DNA from: Paraburkholderia caffeinitolerans
Lineage (GTDB): Bacteria; Pseudomonadota; Gammaproteobacteria; Burkholderiales; Burkholderiaceae
DNA length: 64,000 bases
Reading direction: 5' to 3'
Assembly: GCF_902859945.1 (NCBI RefSeq)
Contig: NZ_CADIKL010000005.1
Location: forward strand, 232,553 to 296,552
A program made the translations under genes and the position numbers. Within the stretch, counting starts at the first letter, position 1. Each line of letters opens with the position of its first letter. Under the pieces are notes generated by a model. That model was not told the DNA's origin. It was given only the letters and a program-made list of their open reading frames with translations, and did not search any database. Below, in pieces: positions 33,756 to 45,692 of this stretch.

Positions 33756-36098
33756 ATGGTTGAACTTGAAATAGACGGCAAGAAGGTGCAGGTGCCCGAG
33801 GGCAGCATGGTGATCCAGGCTGCGCAACGGGTCGACACGTACATTCCGCACTTCTGCTATCACAAGAAGCTGTCCATCGCGGCCAACTGCCGGATGTGTC
33901 TCGTCGATGTCGAGAAGATGCCGAAGGCCGTGCCCGCGTGCGCGACGCCGGTGTCGCAAGGCATGGTCGTGCGCACGACGTCGGACAAGGCCGTGCAGGG
34001 TCAGCAAGCCGTGATGGAATTCCTGCTGATCAACCACCCGCTCGACTGCCCGATCTGCGATCAGGGCGGCGAATGCCAGTTGCAGGATCTGGCGGTTGGG
34101 TACGGCAAGTCGGCATCGCGCTACAGCGAAGAAAAGCGCGTTGTGTTCCACAAGAACGTCGGCCCGCTCATCTCGATGGAAGAGATGACACGCTGCATCC
34201 ATTGCACGCGTTGCGTGCGCTTCGGCGACGAAATCGCCGGGGTGATGGAACTCGGCATGCTCGGCCGCAGCATGCACTCGGAAATCAGCACCTTCGTCGG
34301 CAAGACGGTGGACTCGGAACTCTCGGGCAACATGATCGACTTGTGCCCGGTCGGCGCGCTCACGAGCAAGCCGTTCCGCTTCTCCGCGCGTACGTGGGAA
34401 CTGTCGCGCCGCAAGTCGGTGAGCCCGCACGATTCGACCGGTGCCAACCTCGTCGTGCAGGTGAAGAACAATCGTGTGATGCGCGTGCTGCCGTTCGAGA
34501 ACGAAGCCGTCAACGAGTGCTGGATCTCGGACAAGGACCGCTTCTCGTACGAAGGCCTGAACGCTGAAGACCGTCTCACGCACCCGATGATCAAGCAGGG
34601 CGGCCAGTGGGTCGAGACCGACTGGCAGACCGCGCTCGAATACGTGGTGAAGGGCATCAAGGGCATCAGCGACGAGCACGGCGAGAGCCAGCTCGCGTTG
34701 CTCGCGAGCCCGCACAGCACGACCGAAGAACTCTATCTCGCGAAGCAGTTCGCGGACGCGATCGGCACGCCGAACGTCGACTTCCGCCTGCGCCAGAGCG
34801 ACTTCTCCGCGCCGCTCGCGGGCGCGCCGTGGCTTGGCGCCAAGATTGCGGATCTTTCGTATGCTGACTCGGCGTTCGTGATCGGCTCGTTCCTGCGCCG
34901 CGACCACGCGCTGTTTGCCGCGCGTCTGCGCCAGGCAGCGAAGGGTGGCGCGAAGGTCGCGTTCCTGCAGGCATCGGCCGACGGCTCGCTGATCCCGAGC
35001 GCGCAGCGTATCGTCGCCGCGCCTTCGGCATGGCTCGAAGAACTCGCTGCCATCTCGGCCGCCGCCGCCGAGGCAAAGGGTGTCGCGCTGCCTGAAGGCT
35101 TCGCTGGGGCACAGGCGACCGACGCCGCGAAGCAGGTGGCCGCCTCGCTCGCGAGCGGCGAACGCCGCTTCGTGTTGCTCGGCAACGCTGCTGTCCAGCA
35201 TCCGGAATTCTCGCGTCTGCACGCCGCTGCGCAGTTCATCGCGGAGACGACGGGCGCGACGCTTGGCTTCCTCACGGAAGCCTCCAACACGGTCGGTGCG
35301 CACCTCGTGGGCGCGCTGCCGGGCCAAGGCGGCCTGAACGCTCGCGAAGTGTTCGAGCAGCCTCGCAAGGGTTATCTGCTGTTCAACGTCGAACCCGAGT
35401 TCGACACGGCCAACCCGGCTGCCGCGCGCGCCGCGCTCGCGCAAGCCGAGATGGTCGCTGTGTTCTCGCCGTTCAAGACCGGACTCGACTACGCCGACGT
35501 GCTGCTGCCCATCGCGCCGTTCACGGAGACCTCGGGTACGTTCGTCAACGCGGAAGGCACGGTCCAGTCGTTCAACGGCGTCGTGCGTCCGCTCGGCGAC
35601 ACGCGGCCGGCATGGAAGGTCCTGCGCGTGCTCGGTACGCTGCTCGGCGCGCGAGGCTTCGAATACGAGACGTCGGAAGAAGTACGCCGCAAGGCGCTCG
35701 GCGACGGCGACTTCGCTGCACGCCTGTCGAACAAGGCCACGGCTCAAGTGGCCCGGGCGACTCAGGGCAGCCTCGCGAAGGCGGCCGATGGCCGCTTCGA
35801 GCGCGTCTCCGATGTGCCCATCTACCGTGCCGACCAACTCGCGCGTCGCGGCGACGCGCTGCAGCTCACGATGGCGGCACGCGTGGCGAACACCATCGGC
35901 CTGCCGGCCGCGTTCTTCGACCAGCTTGGCCTGAAGGAGGGTGACGCCGTGCGCGTGCGCCAGGGCGAGCTCTCGGTGACCGCGCCCGCGACGTGCGATG
36001 CGAATCTTGCGCCGACGACGGTGCGTGTGTCGGCGGCAACGCCGGCCGCCGCGCAGCTCGGCAGCCTGTTCGGTGAACTGCTGGTGGAGAAGGCGTAA
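33756..36098 (+). CDS. nuoG: NADH-quinone oxidoreductase subunit G
   Basis: A 780-aa subunit (75 kDa homologue) holding several clusters. N-terminal ferredoxin domain with CYHKKLSIAANCRMCLVDVE, then HPLDCPICDQGGECQLQD, then CIHCTRCVRFGDEIAG, followed by a molybdopterin oxidoreductase-like domain without cofactor. It begins 105 bases after nuoF, and nuoH starts at the very next base after its stop. Confidence 0.98.
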   Translation: MVELEIDGKKVQVPEGSMVIQAAQRVDTYIPHFCYHKKLSIAANCRMCLVDVEKMPKAVPACATPVSQGMVVRTTSDKAVQGQQAVMEFLLINHPLDCPICDQGGECQLQDLAVGYGKSASRYSEEKRVVFHKNVGPLISMEEMTRCIHCTRCVRFGDEIAGVMELGMLGRSMHSEISTFVGKTVDSELSGNMIDLCPVGALTSKPFRFSARTWELSRRKSVSPHDSTGANLVVQVKNNRVMRVLPFENEAVNECWISDKDRFSYEGLNAEDRLTHPMIKQGGQWVETDWQTALEYVVKGIKGISDEHGESQLALLASPHSTTEELYLAKQFADAIGTPNVDFRLRQSDFSAPLAGAPWLGAKIADLSYADSAFVIGSFLRRDHALFAARLRQAAKGGAKVAFLQASADGSLIPSAQRIVAAPSAWLEELAAISAAAAEAKGVALPEGFAGAQATDAAKQVAASLASGERRFVLLGNAAVQHPEFSRLHAAAQFIAETTGATLGFLTEASNTVGAHLVGALPGQGGLNAREVFEQPRKGYLLFNVEPEFDTANPAAARAALAQAEMVAVFSPFKTGLDYADVLLPIAPFTETSGTFVNAEGTVQSFNGVVRPLGDTRPAWKVLRVLGTLLGARGFEYETSEEVRRKALGDGDFAARLSNKATAQVARATQGSLAKAADGRFERVSDVPIYRADQLARRGDALQLTMAARVANTIGLPAAFFDQLGLKEGDAVRVRQGELSVTAPATCDANLAPTTVRVSAATPAAAQLGSLFGELLVEKA

Positions 36099-37163
36099 AT
36101 GAGCTTGTTCGATACGATCAATGCAGGCGGCAGCCAGCTGCTCGGCGTGGCGTGGCCCACCGTCTGGGCGCTGGTGCGTATTCTCGTCGTCGCGGTGGTG
36201 ATCCTGCTGTGCGTGGCCTACCTGATCCTGTGGGAACGCAAGCTGATCGGCTGGATGCACGTGCGTCTCGGCCCGAATCGCGTGGGTCCCGGTGGCCTGT
36301 TGCAGCCGATCGCCGACGTGCTGAAGCTGCTGCTCAAGGAAGTCATTCAGCCCGCCCAGGCGAGCCGCTGGATCTACATGGTTGCGCCGATCATGGTGGT
36401 GGTGCCGGCCTTCGCGGTTTGGGCGGTGATTCCGTTCCAGGCGGGCGCGGTGCTCGGCGACATCAACGCGGGTCTGCTCTACGTGATGGCGATCTCGTCG
36501 TTCGGCGTCTACGGCGTGATTCTCGCGGGCTGGGCCTCGAACTCGAAGTACGCGTTCCTTGGCGCGATGCGCGCCGCGGCGCAGATGGTCTCGTATGAAA
36601 TTGCGATGGGCTTCGCGCTGGTCGTCGTGTTGATGGTGTCGGGCAGCCTGAACCTGTCGGACATCGTGCGTCAGCAGATGCAAGGCATGTTCGCGAGCCA
36701 TGGCGTCACGTTCCTCTCGTGGAACTGGCTGCCGCTCTTGCCGATGTTCGTCGTCTACTTCATCTCGGGCCTCGCCGAAACGAACCGCCACCCGTTCGAC
36801 GTGGTGGAAGGGGAGTCGGAAATCGTCGCCGGTCACATGATCGAGTACTCGGGGATGGGCTTTGCGCTCTTCTTCCTCGCTGAGTACATCAACATGATCG
36901 TGATCTCGGCGCTCACGTCCGTGCTGTTCCTGGGCGGCTGGAGCGCACCGTTCGCGTTCCTCGATTTCATCCCCGGCGTCTTCTGGCTGGTGCTGAAGAC
37001 CTTCTTCTTCCTGTCGGTGTTCATCTGGGCGCGCGCTACGTTCCCTCGCTACCGTTATGACCAGATCATGCGTCTTGGCTGGAAGGTGTTTATTCCGGTG
37101 TGCGTCGTGTGGCTGATCGTGATCGGCTTCTGGTATATGTCGCCGCTGAGCATCTGGAAATAA
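36099..37163 (+). CDS. nuoH: NADH-quinone oxidoreductase subunit H
   Basis: A 354-aa membrane subunit at the junction of the two arms, contributing to the quinone tunnel. Eight helices predicted; landmarks are [36 protein letters not shown] and [34 protein letters not shown]. No spacer to nuoG. Confidence 0.98.
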   Translation: MSLFDTINAGGSQLLGVAWPTVWALVRILVVAVVILLCVAYLILWERKLIGWMHVRLGPNRVGPGGLLQPIADVLKLLLKEVIQPAQASRWIYMVAPIMVVVPAFAVWAVIPFQAGAVLGDINAGLLYVMAISSFGVYGVILAGWASNSKYAFLGAMRAAAQMVSYEIAMGFALVVVLMVSGSLNLSDIVRQQMQGMFASHGVTFLSWNWLPLLPMFVVYFISGLAETNRHPFDVVEGESEIVAGHMIEYSGMGFALFFLAEYINMIVISALTSVLFLGGWSAPFAFLDFIPGVFWLVLKTFFFLSVFIWARATFPRYRYDQIMRLGWKVFIPVCVVWLIVIGFWYMSPLSIWK

Positions 37164-37177
37164 GGGGCGAAGGAAAC

Positions 37178-37666
37178 ATGACCGCTATCCAAAACTTCTT
37201 CAAGACGTTCTTCCTGACCGAGCTGCTCAAGGGGCTCGCGCTGACGGGTCGCTACACCTTCAAGCGCAAGTTCACCGTGCAGTTTCCGGAAGAGAAGACC
37301 CCGATCTCCCCGCGCTTTCGTGGCCTGCACGCGCTGCGCCGCTATGAAAACGGCGAAGAACGCTGCATCGCGTGCAAGCTGTGCGAGGCGGTTTGCCCCG
37401 CGCTCGCGATCACGATCGAGTCGGAAGTGCGCGCAGACAACACGCGCCGCACCACGCGTTACGACATCGACCTGACCAAGTGCATCTTCTGCGGTTTTTG
37501 CGAAGAGAGCTGCCCGGTCGACTCGATCGTCGAGACGCATATTCTCGAGTATCACGGCGAGAAGCGCGGCGATCTGTATTTCACGAAGGATATGCTGCTG
37601 GCCGTTGGCGACCGCTACGAAGCGCAAATCGCCGCGAACAAGGCAGCAGATGCACCGTACCGTTGA
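37178..37666 (+). CDS. nuoI: NADH-quinone oxidoreductase subunit I
   Basis: A 162-aa ferredoxin-like subunit with two [4Fe-4S] clusters (N6a, N6b). Motifs [13 protein letters not shown] and [15 protein letters not shown] are complete. ATG 37178 follows GAAGGA; the frame is open upstream through the nuoH end without similarity. Followed by an unusually long 183-base gap to nuoJ. Confidence 0.97.
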   Translation: MTAIQNFFKTFFLTELLKGLALTGRYTFKRKFTVQFPEEKTPISPRFRGLHALRRYENGEERCIACKLCEAVCPALAITIESEVRADNTRRTTRYDIDLTKCIFCGFCEESCPVDSIVETHILEYHGEKRGDLYFTKDMLLAVGDRYEAQIAANKAADAPYR

Positions 37667-37849
37667 TCTTCAGTTTGACGCTGTATCGGCCCGCGGTTCG
37701 GGCCGGCTGTGGGGAGCGTGTGTGTCTGGTCAAAAACCGGGCGCCGCGAAACCGCAGCCCGGGAACCGCGGCGCGACGCCTTCTGGTCTGGCCGCCAGTT
37801 TGCGCTGCGCAATCCGCCTTACGATGGCCTCAACGATGAACCAGTAATC

Positions 37850-38527
37850 ATGGAATTCACGACCGTCCTGTTCTACATCTTCGCGCTGCTGCTCACGCTA
37901 TCAGGGCTGAAGGTGGTTACCTCGCGCAATCCTGTCTCGTCCGCGCTCTTCCTCGTGCTCGCGTTCTTCAACGCGGCCGCGGTGTGGATGCTGCTCGAGG
38001 CCGAATTCCTCGCGATCCTGCTGGTGCTCGTCTACGTGGGCGCGGTGATGGTGCTGTTCCTGTTCGTGGTGATGATGCTGGACATCAACATCGACGTACT
38101 GAGCCGCGACTTCAAGCGCTTCGTTCCGGTGGCGACCATCGTGGGCGCGATCATCGTGATCGAAACCGCGCTGATCCTCTGGCACGGCTACGGCGCGACC
38201 ACTTCGCCGGTGCCGGATACCTCGGCCGCGGCCGCTGCATCGGTGTCGAATACGCACCTGATCGGCAAGATCATCTATACCGATTACATCTTCGCATTCG
38301 AAATTGCCGGCCTCGTGCTGCTCGTGGCGATCGTCGCGGCCATTTCGCTGACCGTGCGCGAGCCCAAGAACGCCAAGCGCCAGAATGTTTCGAAGCAGGT
38401 CAGCGTGCGTCGCCAGGACCGCGTGCGCCTCGTGAAGATGCCAGCCGTCAAGGAAGCTCCGGAAGTGGCCGAGGCGAGCAACGCCGACACCACTCCGGCC
38501 GCGACCGGCACCAAGAGCCAAGCGTAG
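37850..38527 (+). CDS. nuoJ: NADH-quinone oxidoreductase subunit J
   Basis: A 225-aa membrane subunit with five helices. [46 protein letters not shown] and [29 protein letters not shown] are typical. The C-terminal 55 residues are charged and Ala/Thr-rich and extend past the last helix. ATG 37850 is used; the frame is open for 47 more codons upstream but the residues there are Arg/Gly-rich and unlike NuoJ. Confidence 0.96.
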
Positions 38528-38538
38528 AGGAGAGCACT

Positions 38539-38844
38539 ATGTTGACCCTGGCCCATTACCTCGTCCTCGGCGCGATCCTCTTTGCGATCTCGATCGTTGG
38601 CATTTTTCTTAATCGGCGCAACGTCATCATCATCCTGATGGCGATTGAGTTGATGTTGTTAGCGGTGAACACCAATTTCGTCGCGTTTTCTCATTACCTA
38701 GGTGACGTTCACGGACAGATTTTCGTGTTCTTCGTGCTAACTGTTGCGGCAGCGGAAGCCGCAATTGGTCTGGCTATTCTTGTGACTCTGTTCCGCAGCC
38801 TCGACACGATCAATGTCGAGGACCTCGATCAGCTCAAAGGTTAA
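38539..38844 (+). CDS. nuoK: NADH-quinone oxidoreductase subunit K
   Basis: A 101-aa membrane subunit with three helices. [55 protein letters not shown] carries the buried glutamates used in proton coupling (E in MAIELML and in [12 protein letters not shown]). AGAGGAGAG precedes the ATG; 11 bases after nuoJ. Confidence 0.97.
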
Positions 38845-38858
38845 GGCAGGCTCTGTTT

Positions 38859-40919
<2,061 letters not shown>

Positions 40920-40939
40920 GAAGGCGAGGAAAATAACGC

Positions 40940-42439
40940 ATGCACGCAACTCCGATTCTCAGTATTGCGATCTGGATGCCGATCATTTTCGGCATCATCG
41001 TTCTTATAGTGGGTTCCCTTCGGAGCTCGAGCGCGGACCGCTGGCTCGCGCTCATCGGTTCGGTGCTTAGTTTCCTCGTCACCCTTCCGCTCGTTTCGGG
41101 CTTCGACACGACCACGGCTGCACTCCAGTTCGAGGAGAAGTCGGTCTGGATCGAGCGGTTCAATATTTCGTATCACCTGGGCATCGACGGCATTGCGCTG
41201 TGGCTCGTGGTGCTTACGGCGCTCATCACCGTGATCGTCGTTATCGCGGGCTGGCAGGTGATCCAGAAGAACGTCGCCCAGTATTACGCGGCGTTCCTCA
41301 TCCTGTCGGGCCTGATGGTCGGCGTCTTCTGCGCCGCCGACGGTCTGCTGTTCTACGTGTTCTTCGAGGCCACGCTCATTCCGATGTACATCATCATCGG
41401 CGTGTGGGGCGGTCCGAACCGCGTGTATGCGGCGTTCAAGTTCTTCCTCTACACGCTGGCCGGCTCGCTGCTGATGCTGATCGCGTTGCTGTACCTCTAC
41501 CGCGAGACGGGCACGTTCGACCTCGCCACGTGGCAGGGCGCGCAGCTTGCAATGACGCCGCAGATCCTGCTGTTCATCGCATTCTTCTTCGCGTTCGCGG
41601 TTAAGGTGCCGATGTGGCCGGTCCACACGTGGTTGCCGGACGCGCACGTTGAGGCGCCCACGGGCGGCTCGGTGGTGCTGGCCGCCATCATGCTGAAGCT
41701 TGGCGCGTACGGTTTCCTGCGTTTCTCGCTGCCGGTCGCGCCCGATGCCAGTCACTACCTGGCGCCGGTCATCATCACGTTGTCGCTGATCGCCGTGATC
41801 TATATCGGTCTCGTGGCGATCGTGCAGTCGGACATGAAGAAGCTGGTCGCGTATTCGTCGATCGCGCACATGGGCTTCGTGACGCTGGGCTTCTTTATGT
41901 TCGGCCCGTCGAGCCAACTGGCGATGGAAGGCGCGATCATCCAGATGATCTCGCACGGCTTCGTCTCGGGCGCGATGTTCCTTTGCATTGGCGTGCTGTA
42001 TGACCGCATGCACACGCGCGACATCGCCGACTACGGCGGCGTCGTCAACACGATGCCGAAGTTCGCGGCGCTGGCCATGTTGTTCGCGATGGCCAACTGC
42101 GGCCTGCCGGGCACCTCGGGATTCGTCGGCGAATTCATGGTGATTCTGGCGGCAGTGAAGTTCAACTTCTGGATCGCTTTCGGGGCGGCGTTCACGCTGA
42201 TCCTGGGCGCGGCCTATACGTTGTGGCTGTACAAGCGGGTGTACTTCGGCGCCATTGCGAACGACCATGTTCGCGAGCTGAAGGACATCAGCAGCCGTGA
42301 ATACCTGATTCTCGGGGTGCTCGCGCTGCTCACGCTTTTCATGGGCGTCTACCCGAAGCCCTTTACCGATGTGATGCACGTTTCCGTGGAAAACCTCCTC
42401 TCCCACGTCGCAGTGTCGAAACTGCCGCTGTCACAGTAA
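40940..42439 (+). CDS. nuoM: NADH-quinone oxidoreductase subunit M
   Basis: A 499-aa antiporter-like proton-pumping subunit with about 14 helices. AFAVKVPMWPVHTWLPDAHVEAPTGGSVVLAAIMLKLGAYGFLR and SDMKKLVAYSSIAHMGFV are diagnostic. Twenty bases after nuoL, with AAGGCGAGGA as ribosome site. Confidence 0.98.
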   Translation: MHATPILSIAIWMPIIFGIIVLIVGSLRSSSADRWLALIGSVLSFLVTLPLVSGFDTTTAALQFEEKSVWIERFNISYHLGIDGIALWLVVLTALITVIVVIAGWQVIQKNVAQYYAAFLILSGLMVGVFCAADGLLFYVFFEATLIPMYIIIGVWGGPNRVYAAFKFFLYTLAGSLLMLIALLYLYRETGTFDLATWQGAQLAMTPQILLFIAFFFAFAVKVPMWPVHTWLPDAHVEAPTGGSVVLAAIMLKLGAYGFLRFSLPVAPDASHYLAPVIITLSLIAVIYIGLVAIVQSDMKKLVAYSSIAHMGFVTLGFFMFGPSSQLAMEGAIIQMISHGFVSGAMFLCIGVLYDRMHTRDIADYGGVVNTMPKFAALAMLFAMANCGLPGTSGFVGEFMVILAAVKFNFWIAFGAAFTLILGAAYTLWLYKRVYFGAIANDHVRELKDISSREYLILGVLALLTLFMGVYPKPFTDVMHVSVENLLSHVAVSKLPLSQ

Positions 42440-42463
42440 TACTGAGCGGAGGACTAAAAGATC

Positions 42464-43936
42464 ATGCCAAACGCCCCTTTGAACGTTCTGCTACCCGACG
42501 CGCTGGTCATGACCGGCGTCATCGTTGCGTGGCTCAACGATACGTTCACCGGCCCCGAAGGCCGGCGTACGACCTATTTCATCTCGCTGCTGACCACGGT
42601 TATCGCCGGCATCTGGTTCGCAGTGATCGCGTTCGATCCGCACGTGTACTACTACTTCACGCGGATGTACGTGGTGGACGCGTTCGCCAGCGCGATGAAG
42701 TCGGTGGTCACGCTTGGTTACGCGGTCTCGATCGTGTACTCGCGCAAGTACCTCGAAGACCGCGACATGTTCCGGGGCGAGTTCTTCCTGCTCGGCATGT
42801 TCTCGTTGCTCGGCCAGCTCGTGATGATCTCCGGCAACAACTTCCTCACGCTGTACCTCGGCCTCGAGCTGATGTCGCTGTCGCTCTACGCGGTTATCGC
42901 GCTGCGCCGCAACGCGACGCAGTCGAACGAAGCGGCCATGAAGTACTACGTGCTGGGCGCGCTCGCATCGGGCTTCCTGCTTTATGGCATTTCGATGCTG
43001 TATGGCGCGACCGGTTCGCTTGACCTTGGCGACGTGTTCAAGGCGGTTGCCTCGGGCCATATCAATGACATCGTGCTGTTGTTCGGCGTGGTGTTCATCG
43101 TCGCGGGCGTGGCGTTCAAGATGGGCGCGGTGCCGTTCCACATGTGGGTGCCCGACGTCTATCAAGGCGCGCCTACGGCCATGACGCTGCTCACCGGCGG
43201 CGGTCCGAAGGTCGCGGCGTTCGCGTGGGCCGTGCGCTTCCTCGTCATGGGTCTGCTGCCGCTGGCCGTGGACTGGCAGGAAATGCTGATCATTCTGGCG
43301 GCTCTCTCGATGATCGTCGGCAACATCACGGGTATCGTCCAGCGCAACGTCAAGCGCATGCTGGCGTACTCGGCGATCTCGAACATGGGCTTCGTGCTGC
43401 TCGGCCTGCTGGCCGGCATCGTCGACAACAAGGCGACTGGCGCGGCCAGCGCGTACAGTTCGGCGATGTTCTACAGCATCGTTTATCTGATCACGACGCT
43501 CGGTGCGTTCGGCATCATCATGCTGCTGGCCCGCCGTGACTTCGAGGCCGAAACGCTCGACGACCTCAAGGGTCTGAACCAGCGCAGCCCGGTGTTTGCG
43601 TTCGTCATGATGCTCATGATGTTCTCGCTCGCCGGCATCCCGCCGACGGTTGGTTTCTACGCGAAGCTCGCCGTGCTCGAAGCAACCATGAACGCCGGCC
43701 TGACGTGGCTTGCCGTACTCGCCGTCATTACCTCGCTGTTCGGCGCGTTCTACTACCTGCGCATCGTCAAGCTGATGTACTTCGACGCACCGCAGGACAC
43801 TGCGCCGATCGAGGGCCACGCCTGCAATCGCGCGCTGCTCACGCTCAATGGCGTGGCTGTGCTGGTGCTCGGCATTATCCCCGGACCGCTGATGTCGCTC
43901 TGCTTGCAGGCCGTCTCGCATACGCTGCCCCTGTAA
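42464..43936 (+). CDS. nuoN: NADH-quinone oxidoreductase subunit N
   Basis: A 490-aa antiporter-like subunit, third of the series. Landmarks: SGNNFLTLYLGLELMSLSLYAVIAL, AFKMGAVPFHMWVPDVYQGAPTAMTLLTGGGPKVAAFA and NVKRMLAYSAISNMGFVLLG. GGAGGA precedes the ATG. Its TAA overlaps by one base the ATG of the following DUF2818 gene. Confidence 0.98.
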   Translation: MPNAPLNVLLPDALVMTGVIVAWLNDTFTGPEGRRTTYFISLLTTVIAGIWFAVIAFDPHVYYYFTRMYVVDAFASAMKSVVTLGYAVSIVYSRKYLEDRDMFRGEFFLLGMFSLLGQLVMISGNNFLTLYLGLELMSLSLYAVIALRRNATQSNEAAMKYYVLGALASGFLLYGISMLYGATGSLDLGDVFKAVASGHINDIVLLFGVVFIVAGVAFKMGAVPFHMWVPDVYQGAPTAMTLLTGGGPKVAAFAWAVRFLVMGLLPLAVDWQEMLIILAALSMIVGNITGIVQRNVKRMLAYSAISNMGFVLLGLLAGIVDNKATGAASAYSSAMFYSIVYLITTLGAFGIIMLLARRDFEAETLDDLKGLNQRSPVFAFVMMLMMFSLAGIPPTVGFYAKLAVLEATMNAGLTWLAVLAVITSLFGAFYYLRIVKLMYFDAPQDTAPIEGHACNRALLTLNGVAVLVLGIIPGPLMSLCLQAVSHTLPL

Positions 43937-44238
43937 TGTCAGCAGCAGGGTGGTTTATTGTGTTGTTGGCGCTCGCGGGCGCCAACCTGCCGTTTCTCAA
44001 TCAGCGGTTGTTGGGCATGGTGCCGTTGCGCGCGCAGAAGAAAAGCGTGTGGATTCGCATTGCCGAAATGATCGTGCTGTATTTTGTGGTTGGTGCGTTC
44101 GGCTTCATGCTGGAGGCGCGCGCCGGCAACCGCTTTGACCAGGGCTGGCAGTTCTACGCCATCACGTTCAGTCTCTTTGTCGTGTTCGCGTTCCCCGGCT
44201 TCACCTGGCAATATCTCGTCAAACGCCGCCCGGCGTAA
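43936..44238 (+). CDS. DUF2818 family membrane protein
   Basis: A 100-aa inner-membrane protein with three helices (WFIVLLALAGANLPFLNQRLLG, IAEMIVLYFVVGAFGFMLEAR, FYAITFSLFVVFAFPGFTWQYL). The ATG shares its A with the nuoN stop (TAATG), so translation is coupled to nuoN. DUF2818 proteins regularly end nuo operons in betaproteobacteria; a role in complex I assembly or function is likely but unproven. A strong hairpin follows immediately. Confidence 0.88.
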   Translation: MSAAGWFIVLLALAGANLPFLNQRLLGMVPLRAQKKSVWIRIAEMIVLYFVVGAFGFMLEARAGNRFDQGWQFYAITFSLFVVFAFPGFTWQYLVKRRPA

Positions 44239-44239
44239 T

Positions 44240-44270
44240 GCATGCCCCTCGTCCTGGACGAGGGGCATGC
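44240..44270 (+). terminator. 15-bp perfect hairpin at the end of the nuo operon
   Basis: GCATGCCCCTCGTCC, one base, GGACGAGGGGCATGC. No T-run; likely marks the operon 3' end. Confidence 0.6.
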
Positions 44271-44331
44271 CATTCGATCGCTTCGCGGTTTCCCGCGACT
44301 TCTCTGTACACGCGCTTCCCAGAGGTTGAAC

Positions 44332-44925
44332 ATGGCTGCTGAACATCACAAGCACGACCCGGCGCTCGCCGAGACGTGTGTGGAAAGCACGACGCTCCAC
44401 GCGGGCAAATTCCTTACGCTCAAGTGCGACACGGTTGCCTTGCCGGACGGCAAGCATGCGACGCGCGAGTACGTCCAGCATCCAGGCGCGGTCATGGTGA
44501 TCCCGCTCTTCGACGATGGCCGCGTGCTGATGGAGCGCCAATATCGCTATCCGCTTTCGCGGGTGATGACCGAATTTCCAGCGGGCAAGCTCGATCCGCA
44601 GGAAGGTGCGCTTGCCTGCGCAATCCGCGAGCTCAAGGAAGAGACGGGCTACGCAGCGCGCGAGTACGTCTATCTCGCGCAGATCCATCCAGTGATTTCG
44701 TACTCGACCGAATTCATCGACATCTATCTTGCGCGCGGCTTGACCGCAGGCGACGCCAAACTCGACGAAGGCGAGTTTCTCGAGACGTTCACGGCGACGC
44801 TGCCTGAACTGCTCGAATGGGTGCGCACTGGCAAGATCACCGATGTGAAAACGATTATCGGCACGTTCTGGCTCGAAAAAGCGCTGTCGGGCGTCTGGCC
44901 GCTTGGGCAGCCCGAGCGGAGCTGA
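44332..44925 (+). CDS. NUDIX hydrolase, ADP-ribose pyrophosphatase-like
   Basis: A 197-aa cytosolic pyrophosphohydrolase. The complete Nudix box G-x5-E-x7-R-E-x2-E-E-x-G is GKLDPQEGALACAIRELKEETGY. GAVMVIPLFDDGRVLMERQYRYPLSRVMTEFPAG upstream is typical of the NudF/ADPRase group. ATG 44332 follows AGAGG; the frame is open upstream inside the terminator hairpin and is not part of the gene. Confidence 0.92.
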   Translation: MAAEHHKHDPALAETCVESTTLHAGKFLTLKCDTVALPDGKHATREYVQHPGAVMVIPLFDDGRVLMERQYRYPLSRVMTEFPAGKLDPQEGALACAIRELKEETGYAAREYVYLAQIHPVISYSTEFIDIYLARGLTAGDAKLDEGEFLETFTATLPELLEWVRTGKITDVKTIIGTFWLEKALSGVWPLGQPERS

Positions 44926-44968
44926 GCTTCGCGTGCCGCTCCGGCGGCTGCAGCGGCGTCAATTCATT

Positions 44969-45006
44969 GAATACGGCGGCCTTCGGTTTCGAAGGCCGCC
45001 GTATTC
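44969..45006 (+). terminator. 17-bp perfect hairpin after the NUDIX gene
   Basis: GAATACGGCGGCCTTCG, loop GTTT, CGAAGGCCGCCGTATTC. No T-run. Confidence 0.6.
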
Positions 45007-45177
45007 ATATCGGGCGGACATTTTTGCGTTGAGCGCACCATGCTGGACGGCGCTACAATCACCGGCAAACCGACCGTTCGGTACCGAAGAGGGTAGTGAA
45101 TACCCTGGCCGAAATTTTACGAACGATCGTTCACAAATTTACGTTTTGAGCTACACTCAACGCAAGCCTCGATTCTC

Positions 45178-45624
45178 ATGAAGGTCCTCGATTTACAGTG
45201 CCCAGACGGCCATCGGTTTGAAGGCTGGTTCGCTTCCGCTGACGACTACGAGTCGCAGCTTTCGCGCAAGCTGATTGAATGTCCGATGTGCGGCACCACC
45301 AATGTGAGCCGCGTGCCGTCCGCGCCCCGACTGAATTTGTCGGGCGCGAGCGAGGCATCGTCCGCTGCAGGCCATGCGCCACAGTCCGCCCAGGCGGCGC
45401 AATGGCAGGCGCATGCCATGCGCGTGATGCGCGAGGTCCTGGAAAAGACTGAGAACGTAGGCGACCGTTTCGCCGAGGAGGCGCGGCGCATTCACTACAA
45501 CGAAGCGCCGGCGCGCAACATCCGCGGGGTTGCATCCGCGGAAGATGCGCAAGCTCTCGTCGAAGAAGGCATCGATGTGATGCCGCTGCCGGTTCCGGCC
45601 GCGTTGAAGGGTCCGCTGCAATAA
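45178..45624 (+). CDS. DUF1178 family protein
   Basis: A 148-aa protein with an N-terminal zinc-ribbon pattern: KVLDLQCPDGHRFEGWFAS, then LIECPMCGTTNVSRVPSAPRLNLSG (paired Cys). The C-terminal part DRFAEEARRIHYNEAPARNIRGVAS, EDAQALVEEGIDVMPLP is the conserved DUF1178 tail. Function unknown. A TACAAT at 45054-45059 may be its -10. No strong ribosome site precedes ATG 45178. Confidence 0.9.
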   Translation: MKVLDLQCPDGHRFEGWFASADDYESQLSRKLIECPMCGTTNVSRVPSAPRLNLSGASEASSAAGHAPQSAQAAQWQAHAMRVMREVLEKTENVGDRFAEEARRIHYNEAPARNIRGVASAEDAQALVEEGIDVMPLPVPAALKGPLQ

Positions 45625-45692
45625 GATCATGCGGGTCTTCACCGTGGCTTGGGGATGTGTTCCCCACCGGCCGCGGCCAGGAGACAACCCGC

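Noticed and set aside
33747..36836. A 1029-codon open frame antisense to nuoG and nuoH, and similar long frames antisense to nuoD, nuoL, nuoM and nuoN
   Set aside because: They are shadows created by codon bias; the complex I genes on the plus strand are unambiguous.
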